A stretch of 64,000 bases of DNA from Anaerolineales bacterium (GTDB lineage: Bacteria; Chloroflexota; Anaerolineae; JAAEKA01): NCBI GenBank assembly GCA_020634615.1, contig JACKBI010000005.1, forward strand, positions 1 through 64,000, written 5' to 3'. Below are positions 25,030 to 33,698 of this stretch, in pieces. Within the stretch, counting starts at the first letter, position 1, and every line of letters starts with the position of its first letter. The translations under genes were made by a program, and so were the position numbers. The notes beneath the pieces are model-generated. The model saw nothing but the letters and a program-made list of their open reading frames with translations, searched no databases and was not told the DNA's origin.

Positions 25030-26135
25030 CAATTGCTTTCAGAGTCAGTACTGTATGAATTCCGATTGTCGCTGCGGTCAAACAAACGGAGCTGGGGATC
25101 TGTCTGCTTCTGAGGTCTTGGCTCCGCTGCCTGAGTGGCAGATCTTGCAGGTCGCTTCCTGCCGCCATCCTGCGCCAGAGGCGTCGTGCCATCGACCCCA
25201 TTCCAAAGAGAGGAAGAACTGGAGATTCGATACGATCCCGGATCGCTCGCCTGATCCAATGGTTCTTGATCAGATGCAAATCTTCCTCTAGCTCCTTCGA
25301 TGTATTCCTCGACGATCTCGCAGCATATCCATCGGCGTTGTAAGCGTTCGCAGACTTCTCCCGTCACGCAGCTTCCACCAAATGGATCAAACACCAAATC
25401 GTTAACATCGGTCAACATCCGCACGAAATGTTCTGGCAGCCGGGCCGGAAAGCGCGCGGGGTGTGGCTTGATATCCCGCTCCCGACAGTACCTGAGATAG
25501 TGCGAATTGCTCTCTGTGTTTGGTATCGCTATTAGATTGGGTGGAATTGCGCCGCCGTTGTCGATGCGGAACTTCTCGCTTATATCGTGACCGCTGGGTC
25601 GGAGCTTGGCGTCATAGCCGTTCTCAAGCAAATCATGCATCGAGTCGCTGTAGGGAATGAGTACTCGCCGGTTGCTTGCCTTCGGCCATGGGGTCTTTGA
25701 CAGCCAGAAAACGCAGTTAACTGCGTCCTTGACTCGAATCCTCCGGATATTAACCCACTCGGCCGGTGTCGGCAACTTAGATGGGTTCCACCAGTAGAAT
25801 TCCTGAGCCAGGTGAAACTGTAGTTGCCGGCACAGCATGATAAGCAGTTCGAAATGATATAAACTACGAGTCGGTTGGCCGGGTATCCACGATCCCCCAA
25901 TATCTATTACGAGAGAGCCGGTTGGTTTAAGTACGCGATAGAATTCCGTGGCGAAGTTCTTGAACCACTCGACATATTCATGCTCGGCGACATTGCCGTA
26001 ATCCTTCTTCCTCAATAGCGCAAAAGGAGGACTGGTGAAGATCAGATCGACGGAGTTGTCAGCCAATTCATCCACCATAAACTCGATTGAGTCACGATGG
26101 ACAATTTTGCCATAGGTAGTTGCAAAGTCACTCAT
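25029..26135 (-). CDS. Type II DNA methyltransferase (N4-cytosine type, beta-class order)
   Basis: Protects host DNA against the partner nuclease. Catalytic motif TSPPF lies at 34-38 and is followed by RKKDYGN, typical of PvuII/MvaI-like m4C methylases. The SAM-binding motif I FDPFGGS (249-255) lies near the C terminus, giving the IV-before-I order of beta-class enzymes. The usual GSGxT is GSCVT here. The last ~80 residues are Ser/Gln-rich and may be dispensable. The start MSDFATTYG is chosen because a TATAAT box lies only 6 nt upstream, leaving room only for a leaderless mRNA; the longer open frame overlaps the ABC gene. Confidence 0.88.
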   Translation of the reverse strand: MSDFATTYGKIVHRDSIEFMVDELADNSVDLIFTSPPFALLRKKDYGNVAEHEYVEWFKNFATEFYRVLKPTGSLVIDIGGSWIPGQPTRSLYHFELLIMLCRQLQFHLAQEFYWWNPSKLPTPAEWVNIRRIRVKDAVNCVFWLSKTPWPKASNRRVLIPYSDSMHDLLENGYDAKLRPSGHDISEKFRIDNGGAIPPNLIAIPNTESNSHYLRYCRERDIKPHPARFPARLPEHFVRMLTDVNDLVFDPFGGSCVTGEVCERLQRRWICCEIVEEYIEGARGRFASDQEPLDQASDPGSYRISSSSSLWNGVDGTTPLAQDGGRKRPARSATQAAEPRPQKQTDPQLRLFDRSDNRNSYSTDSESN

Positions 26136-26141
26136 GATGCC

Positions 26142-26170
26142 ATTATAGATGTTTTGAGGTCCGTATGCAA
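26142..26170 (-). promoter_or_regulatory. Promoter of the R-M operon (leaderless)
   Basis: Minus strand: -35 TTGCAT (26165-26170), 17-nt spacer, perfect -10 TATAAT (26142-26147). The ATG starts 6 nt after the -10, so the transcript should begin at or next to the start codon. Confidence 0.75.
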
Positions 26171-26227
26171 ACACTTGTGCTGTTTGGGGTAACTTGGCCT
26201 CTGATGGCTTACCAACTTCGGTGCATT

Positions 26228-28048
26228 TCACGCCAACACAGAATCTCGCCGCCGCTGGCCCACCTGCTCGATGTATGCCAGAGACTGGTGGCGGAAGTAG
26301 GTGTCGTAGAGGGTGGCGTAGTGGCCGCTTTGCGCCATCAGGCTGGCATGGCTGCCCTGCTCGATGATGTGCCCCTGATCGAGCACAATGATGCGGTCCA
26401 CGGCGCGCACGGTGGAGAGGCGGTGCGCGATGACGATCGCGGTGCTGCGCGAGAGGATCAGGTCGATGGCCTGCTGGATCTGCTGCTCGGTGAACGGGTC
26501 GATGCTGGCGGTGGCCTCGTCGAGGATGAAGATGGCCGGCTCCTGCACCAGGACGCGCATCAACGCGACCAACTGGCGCTGTCCCATGCTCAGCCGCGCG
26601 CCGCGCTCGCCCACGTCGGTGTTGATCCCGTCTGACAGCGTGTCCAGCCACTCCCCGTCACCGATCTGGCGCGCCAGCGCGAGGATCTCTGCGTCGGTCG
26701 CGTCGGGCCGAGCGTAGCGAATGTTGTCGGCCACGGTGCCGTTGAACAGGAAAGGGGTCTGCGAGACGATGCCAAGCTGGCTGCGGTACCACTTGAGGTC
26801 CAGATCGCGGATGTCGTGGCCATCGACCAGCAGTTGCCCACTCTGGAACTCGTAGAAGCGCGCGATGAGCTTGCCCAGGCTGCTCTTGCCGGCGCCGGTG
26901 TGGCCGACCAGTGCAATGCTCTCGCCGGCAGCGATGGACAGGTTGAAGTCGCCCAGCACCTGCTCCTGCTCGGTGTAGCGGAAGTCCAAGTCGCGAAACT
27001 CGATCTCGCCGCGCAGCCGGCCGGGCTGCTGATCATCCGTCTGGTGCACGGTCGGTTCGGCGTCCACCAGGGCGAAGATGCGTTCGGAGGCCGACAGACC
27101 AGCCTGCACCTGGCTCCAGAAGGCTGAAAGTTGCGCCATGGGGAACCAGAAGCGGTCAACACTGGTGATAAAGAGATACCACGCGCCGATGGTGATCGCG
27201 CCGGCCGCGGCGGACAGCCCGCCGAAGTAGACCAGCATGGCTGTGCCGATGCCGCCAACCATGCTCAGCACCGGGAAGACGTTGGAGAGGATAAAGCCGC
27301 GCCGCAGGTTGATGTCGTAGGACTGGGTGTTGACCACCATGAACTCGCCGTAGATTGCCGCTTCCTGGCGGAAGTTCTTGGCGACGCTGATGCCGGTGAT
27401 CGCTTCCTGGATGGCCGAATTGACCTCGGCGATGGCCCGGAAGCCGCTGCGGGTCGCCTTGCGCGCCAGGGTGCGCAGGCTGTAGGCCATCACGACGATC
27501 ACCAGCGCGAAGATGATCAATGCGATGGTCAATTGCCAGGAGATGGTCCACAGGATCAGCGCGAGGATCGCCACCGACAGCATCTGGCTGACGATATCGG
27601 TGATCAGCACGACGACTTGCGAAAACTCCTGGGTGTCGGTGGTGATGCGGCTGATGATGCGCCCGGATCGATACTGGTCGAAGAACGACATGTCCTGGTT
27701 GATGACCGACTCGAACGCGTCCAGCCGCAGGTCGCTCATCACGGTCCCGGTCAGACGAACCAGCAGCCGGCGCCGTATCCAGTTTGCTCCCCAGATGAAC
27801 AGGCCGGTGAACAGCGAGAGCAGCACCAGTCCCACCAGCAGCGCGGTAGAGGGGTTCTGGTCGAGCTGGTTGATCCCTTCGGCCACGATCAGCGGCTGCA
27901 CGGCAGTGACGATGGCCAGCGCGACGATCAACACAACTGCCCACGTCAGTCGTCGCCGGTCGCGCGCGAAATAGACCCAGATCCTGCGCACAAGATCGCG
28001 GTCGCTATAGTTTCGGTCGTAGGCTTCGGTGTTCAGTCCGGAAAACAT
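26228..28048 (-). CDS. ABC exporter half-transporter, canonical NBD
   Basis: A 606-residue TMD-NBD exporter subunit with six TM helices (1-~330) and an ATPase domain: Walker A GHTGAGKSS, Q-loop, signature LSMGQRQ, Walker B FILDEATASID with catalytic Glu, H-loop IAHRLSTV. It forms a pair with the similar gene at 28141-29895, whose NBD has Asp at the catalytic Glu position. This points to a heterodimeric (TM287/288- or BmrCD-like) pump with one degenerate ATP site. Substrate (drug, lipid or peptide) unknown. A fold-back repeat fills the 92-nt gap between the genes. Confidence 0.92.
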   Translation of the reverse strand: MFSGLNTEAYDRNYSDRDLVRRIWVYFARDRRRLTWAVVLIVALAIVTAVQPLIVAEGINQLDQNPSTALLVGLVLLSLFTGLFIWGANWIRRRLLVRLTGTVMSDLRLDAFESVINQDMSFFDQYRSGRIISRITTDTQEFSQVVVLITDIVSQMLSVAILALILWTISWQLTIALIIFALVIVVMAYSLRTLARKATRSGFRAIAEVNSAIQEAITGISVAKNFRQEAAIYGEFMVVNTQSYDINLRRGFILSNVFPVLSMVGGIGTAMLVYFGGLSAAAGAITIGAWYLFITSVDRFWFPMAQLSAFWSQVQAGLSASERIFALVDAEPTVHQTDDQQPGRLRGEIEFRDLDFRYTEQEQVLGDFNLSIAAGESIALVGHTGAGKSSLGKLIARFYEFQSGQLLVDGHDIRDLDLKWYRSQLGIVSQTPFLFNGTVADNIRYARPDATDAEILALARQIGDGEWLDTLSDGINTDVGERGARLSMGQRQLVALMRVLVQEPAIFILDEATASIDPFTEQQIQQAIDLILSRSTAIVIAHRLSTVRAVDRIIVLDQGHIIEQGSHASLMAQSGHYATLYDTYFRHQSLAYIEQVGQRRRDSVLA

Positions 28049-28062
28049 GGGTTAGGGTATCA

Positions 28063-28138
28063 GGTGGCAAGTGGCAGGTGGCAAGTGGTAAGTAGCAGGT
28101 TCCGGGACTTGCAACTTGCTACATGCCACTTGCAACTT
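28063..28138. repeat. Heptad-like GGCAAGT/ACTTGCC fold-back repeat
   Basis: Tandem GTGGCAA-type words (28063-28100) are followed by their complement (ACTTGCAACTTGC...CCACTTGCAACTT). It lies between the two ABC exporter genes and resembles short tandem repeats common in intergenic DNA. Confidence 0.6.
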
Positions 28139-28140
28139 CC

Positions 28141-29895
<1,755 letters not shown>

Positions 29896-30104
29896 AGGAC
29901 GAGTGTACGAACGAAACGTAACCAGCGCATTTTACACCAGCGGATACAAATCGCACAGTGAGCAATGCTACGCGAACGAGTCATTTCGGCGCCATCGATT
30001 CCTCCATCCGGCCCGATCCGCCACGGCTACCGCCCAATGCGCGCGTGCAGATGGGCGGGATCGTCCAGTCAAAGGAGGACAGAGCAAGGAGACCCGCGGG
30101 AGGA

Positions 30105-30133
30105 TTGACACGCTTCTGTCTGTGAACTACAAT
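30105..30133 (+). promoter_or_regulatory. Promoter of the EEP nuclease pair
   Basis: -35 TTGACA (30105-30110), 17-nt spacer, -10 TACAAT (30128-30133). The transcript would start near 30140, at the left end of a palindromic element that forms the 5' leader. Confidence 0.75.
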
Positions 30134-30160
30134 ACGCCCACTACTCGCACATGCGAGCGC

Positions 30161-30244
30161 CAGGACTGACAGTCCTGACTCGTTTGGTGTGATGGTCCAG
30201 CCGTTTTGGCATCTACTTCTGTAGACCAGGACTGTCAGTCCTTG
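30161..30244. repeat. Palindrome-ended element in the 5' leader of the EEP genes
   Basis: Both ends are self-complementary: CAGGACTGACAGTCCTG (30161-30177) and CAGGACTGTCAGTCCTTG (30227-30244). An outer CTACTCG (30141-30147) pairs with CGAGTAG (30251-30257). Same build as the GACTTCCG family but a different sequence. The whole 372-nt gap 29896-30267 otherwise holds only the promoter. Confidence 0.65.
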
Positions 30245-30267
30245 ACCGAGCGAGTAGCACTGGAGCC

Positions 30268-31035
30268 GTGTTGAAAGTACTGACCTACAACGTCCATTTG
30301 TGGGAGGGGCGCGATGGACGCATGGATGTGGAACGCCTGGCGGCGATCATCGAGAGCACCGGTGCAGACGCGGTGGCGCTCAATGAGGTGCTGCATCCGG
30401 TCCATACCCACTACGGTCAGAGCACGCCGCTGCGCGACCTGGCCAACCTGCTGCGCATGGACTGGGCCTTCGGCGAGAGCAACCGCACGGTCCAATGCGC
30501 CGGCTGGTGGGGCCCGGTGGGCAACGCGGTGCTGAGCCGTTGCTCCATCACCGCTGACGCCAACCATTACCTGCCCAAGCTGCCGGGCACCCAGGGACGC
30601 AATATGCTCACCGCACACCTGGATGTCGCCCGCGACCACGCGTTCACGATTTACTCGACGCATCTCGATCACGCATTTGAAGGCACGCGCATGTGGCAGT
30701 TGCGCGGCGTGCTGACCGCCCTGCAAAGCAAGGCCGATGAGCCGCACGTGCTGATGGGCGACTTCAACACGCCCGGGCCGGTGGGGCCACGCAGCAAGCG
30801 CCTGACCCCGCCCGTTGTGCGCATGCTGAAAGGCAACGGCTACATCGACGCCTTCATGGCTGCCGGCGAGGGCGCTCACGCCACGTTTCCCTCGGTGGTT
30901 GACTTCCGAATCGACTACATCTTCGTGCCTGTCATCATGCAGCCCTACCTGGCGACCTGCAAGGTCATCAACGGGGCGCTGGTGGACCAGGCATCCGATC
31001 ACCGGCCGCTGATGGCCGAGTTCAACTGGAGCTAG
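30268..31035 (+). CDS. Endonuclease/exonuclease/phosphatase (EEP) family protein 1
   Basis: A metal-dependent phosphodiesterase or nuclease of the DNase I-like fold. Motifs: LKVLTYNVHLW (Asn), ALNEVL (catalytic Glu), IYSTHLDHA, MGDFNTPGP (Asp/Asn) and ASDHRPLMAEF (final Asp-His pair). No signal peptide, so cytoplasmic. The start is GTG 30268 or, with better spacing from GGAG, TTG 30271. It is a tandem paralogue of the next gene, which begins 6 nt after the stop. The true substrate (DNA, lipid or sugar phosphate) cannot be told. Confidence 0.85.
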   Translation: MLKVLTYNVHLWEGRDGRMDVERLAAIIESTGADAVALNEVLHPVHTHYGQSTPLRDLANLLRMDWAFGESNRTVQCAGWWGPVGNAVLSRCSITADANHYLPKLPGTQGRNMLTAHLDVARDHAFTIYSTHLDHAFEGTRMWQLRGVLTALQSKADEPHVLMGDFNTPGPVGPRSKRLTPPVVRMLKGNGYIDAFMAAGEGAHATFPSVVDFRIDYIFVPVIMQPYLATCKVINGALVDQASDHRPLMAEFNWS

Positions 31036-31041
31036 CGGGCG

Positions 31042-31869
31042 ATGCTGCGTGTGCTGACCTACAATATCCATGGATGGCGCAACGCGTCCGGTGCGGTCGA
31101 TGTGGCCGCGCTGGCGCGCATCATCCAGGCCAGCGGCGCAGATGTCGTGGCGCTCAACGAGGTCTTTCACCCGCTGGACACACCCGATGGCAGCAAAGCG
31201 GCGCTGGACGAATTGTCGGTGCTGTTGGCCATGCCGTATGCGTTCGGCGTCGCACTGATGCCGCAGTTCGCATTTGCACCGCTGGCCTCCTATGGCAATG
31301 CGCTGCTGTCGCGGCTGCCGATCCTGGCCCACGCCGGCCATCATCTGACGCCGGTGGCAGGCCACGAGCAGCGCGGTCTGCTGGAAGCGCGGCTGTTATT
31401 ACCTGACGGCAAGACGACGCTGTCGGTATATGTGACCCATCTCGATCACAAAAGCGAGGCGGCGCGCTTGCAGCAGTTGGCGGCAGTATTTCAGTGGACG
31501 ACCCGCGATCGGTCGCGTCCCCACCTGCTGCTGGGCGACTTCAATGCGCTGACAGCCGCCGACTTCCAGGACGACCAGGCCGCGCTGGAGCGCGTGCTGG
31601 CTGACGACAAACTGCGCAATCTGGCGGCTGACGGCATGGACGTTGTGGCCCGCTTGCAGCGCCGCGGCTATGTCGATGCCGCGGCCAGCCAGCCGGCCGC
31701 TGATGGCCCGCAGCCGACCTATCCCGCCCACGACCCGTTGACGCGCATCGACTACATCTGGGCATCGACACCGCTGGCGCCGTGTATTCGCACGTGCGGC
31801 GTTTGGCAGACCGACGAGACGGCGACAACGTCGGACCATCTGCCGGTGCTGGCGGAGATCGACCTGTAA
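31042..31869 (+). CDS. Endonuclease/exonuclease/phosphatase (EEP) family protein 2
   Basis: A tandem paralogue of the preceding gene, probably co-transcribed and coupled. Motifs in the same order: LRVLTYNIHGW, ALNEVF, VYVTHLDHK, LLGDFNALT, RIDYIW and TSDHLPVLAEI. An insertion after the GDFNAL motif (about 40 residues) accounts for the extra length. The ribosome site GGAG lies within the last codons of the first gene. Diverged sequence indicates an old duplication. Cytoplasmic; substrate unknown. Confidence 0.85.
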   Translation: MLRVLTYNIHGWRNASGAVDVAALARIIQASGADVVALNEVFHPLDTPDGSKAALDELSVLLAMPYAFGVALMPQFAFAPLASYGNALLSRLPILAHAGHHLTPVAGHEQRGLLEARLLLPDGKTTLSVYVTHLDHKSEAARLQQLAAVFQWTTRDRSRPHLLLGDFNALTAADFQDDQAALERVLADDKLRNLAADGMDVVARLQRRGYVDAAASQPAADGPQPTYPAHDPLTRIDYIWASTPLAPCIRTCGVWQTDETATTSDHLPVLAEIDL

Positions 31870-31880
31870 GGCTGGAACAG

Positions 31881-31968
31881 CAGACTTCGGAAGTCGCCGC
31901 TTGTACGAATCCCTGGTCTGGGACGGATGGCGGACTTGCTGCTATGTGCCGGCGACTTCCGCAGTCTG
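31881..31968. repeat. Fold-back element copy 3 (GACTTCCG family)
   Basis: CAGACTTCGGAAGTCGCCGC (31881-31900) and GGCGACTTCCGCAGTCTG (31951-31968) form inverted ends of an 88-bp element, 12 nt past the EEP2 stop. Confidence 0.8.
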
Positions 31969-32006
31969 AGGCTGGCGGTTGTGATCATACTTTACCGGAG
32001 GATACG

Positions 32007-32642
32007 ATGAGTTTTGAGAACCCGTTGAAACGAGTTGAACGACTGCGACGCGTCAAGAACCGGCCAAACGACAACAAGGCTGGGCGTGTGCCGCCAGGCC
32101 AGTTCGTGACCGAAAAGTTCCCGGTATTGCACTATGGCAGCGTGCCAGCCATCGAGCTGGCGACCTGGGACTTTCGCGTCTTTGGCCTGGTGGAAACGCC
32201 GATCACGCTGACCTGGGACGAGTTCCGCGCGCTGCCTGAGACTACTCTGACCACAGACATCCATTGCGTGACCCGCTGGAGCAAGCTGGATACCACCTGG
32301 ACCGGCGTGCGCTGGCGCGATTTCATCGAAGCGGTGGGTGTCAAGTTCTCGCTGGACGCCAGCCATCTGATGGCGCACTGCGAGAACAACTTCACCACCA
32401 ACCTGCCGCTGGACATCCTGGACGACGAAGAGACGATGTTCGCCTGGGAATTCGAGGGCGAGCCGCTGACCGCCGAACATGGCTGGCCGCTGCGGCTGCT
32501 GGTGCCGAAGCGTTACTTCTGGAAGAGCGCTAAATGGATCCGCGGCATCGAGTTTATGGCGGGCGACCGGCCCGGTTTCTGGGAACGCAACGGCTACCAT
32601 ATGAACGGCGAGTACTGGCGCGAGGAGCGCTTCGGCTGGTAG
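32007..32642 (+). CDS. Cytoplasmic sulfite-oxidase-like molybdopterin protein
   Basis: A 211-residue molybdopterin-binding oxidoreductase of the COG2041/YuiH group. Cys87 in TTDIHCVTRWSKLDTTW matches the Mo-ligand Cys of the sulfite oxidase fold. No signal peptide or heme domain is present, so it is cytoplasmic or has a separate electron partner. CGGAGG 5 nt before ATG 32007 fixes the start; the frame further upstream runs through the fold-back repeat. The ROK kinase gene begins 14 nt downstream, but a functional link is not obvious. Natural substrate unknown. Confidence 0.85.
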   Translation: MSFENPLKRVERLRRVKNRPNDNKAGRVPPGQFVTEKFPVLHYGSVPAIELATWDFRVFGLVETPITLTWDEFRALPETTLTTDIHCVTRWSKLDTTWTGVRWRDFIEAVGVKFSLDASHLMAHCENNFTTNLPLDILDDEETMFAWEFEGEPLTAEHGWPLRLLVPKRYFWKSAKWIRGIEFMAGDRPGFWERNGYHMNGEYWREERFGW

Positions 32643-32656
32643 AGGAGACACACAGC

Positions 32657-33673
32657 ATGGCAAAAAGCAGTCGCAGGTCACGGGTTCGCAAGCAGTACCG
32701 CCTCGGCATCGATCTGGGCGGCACAAATGTCATGGCGCTGGTGGTCAACGAAAAGGATGAAATCATCGGCGAGGCCAAGAAGAAGACCAAGGCGGAGCTT
32801 GGCCCGCAAGGTGTCGTCGACCGGATCGTCGCCACCGCCGAGAGCGCCCTGAGCGCCGCTGAGGTCGATGTGAAGGCCGTCATCGCCGCCGGCGTCGGCG
32901 CGCCCGGTCCGGTCAACCTGGACACCGGTGTCGTGGTCGAAGCCCCGAATCTGCCTGGCTGGCAAGAGATACCGCTGGCCGCGATGCTGTCGGACAAGCT
33001 GGGTATGCCGGTGTTCGCCGACAACGACGTCAACCTGGGAACGCTGGGCGTACACCAGATGGGTGTCGGGCGCGGCACACAGCACATGGTGGGCATCTTC
33101 GTCGGCACCGGCGTGGGCGGCGGCTTGATCATCAACGGCCAGTTGCACCGCGGCTCGCGCTACTCCGCCGGCGAGATCGGCCACACCGTCATCGTGCCCA
33201 ACGGCCCGATCTGCGGCTGCGGCAAGCGGGGCTGCCTGGAGGCGGTCGCCAGCCGCACCGCCATCGAGCGCGAGGTCAGCGCCGCCCTGGCAGCCGGCCA
33301 TCCGTCGGTCCTGACCGAGCTACTGGGACCGGAGGGCAAGAACCGCCTGACCAGCGGTGTCATCAGGAGCGCGCTGGAGGCAGGCGATGCGCTGATGACC
33401 TCGGTCATGAGCCAGGTGCAGTACTACCTGGGATTGCTGACCGCCAATCTGGTCAACGTTCTCGACCCGGAGATGGTCGTCTTTGGCGGCGGCGTGGTCG
33501 AGGCGCTGGGCGACGACTTCCTCGAACCGGTCAGGACGACCGCGCGCATCTACTACTTGCAGCAGCGCGACGCCGACCGGGTGCAGATCGTGCCGGCCAA
33601 GCTGGGCGACTACGCCGGCGGCCTGGGCGGCGCGGCCCTGGCCCGCCAGATGACAAGCCGCAGACGCAGATGA
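32657..33673 (+). CDS. ROK-family sugar kinase (glucokinase-like)
   Basis: Probably phosphorylates glucose or a related sugar in the cytoplasm. ATP-binding GIDLGGTNVMALVV (17-30), sugar-binding VFADNDVNLG and EIGHT, and the ROK zinc motif CGCGKRGCLEA near 186-196 are all present. No N-terminal helix-turn-helix, so it is a kinase rather than a NagC-type repressor; the Lys/Arg-rich N terminus is short. Length (338 aa) is normal. AGAGGAGA precedes the ATG. The downstream pyrophosphorylase fusion suggests a role in sugar activation. Confidence 0.9.
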   Translation: MAKSSRRSRVRKQYRLGIDLGGTNVMALVVNEKDEIIGEAKKKTKAELGPQGVVDRIVATAESALSAAEVDVKAVIAAGVGAPGPVNLDTGVVVEAPNLPGWQEIPLAAMLSDKLGMPVFADNDVNLGTLGVHQMGVGRGTQHMVGIFVGTGVGGGLIINGQLHRGSRYSAGEIGHTVIVPNGPICGCGKRGCLEAVASRTAIEREVSAALAAGHPSVLTELLGPEGKNRLTSGVIRSALEAGDALMTSVMSQVQYYLGLLTANLVNVLDPEMVVFGGGVVEALGDDFLEPVRTTARIYYLQQRDADRVQIVPAKLGDYAGGLGGAALARQMTSRRRR

Positions 33674-33698
33674 CCAGGCTTCCAAAGGACACCGCCAC

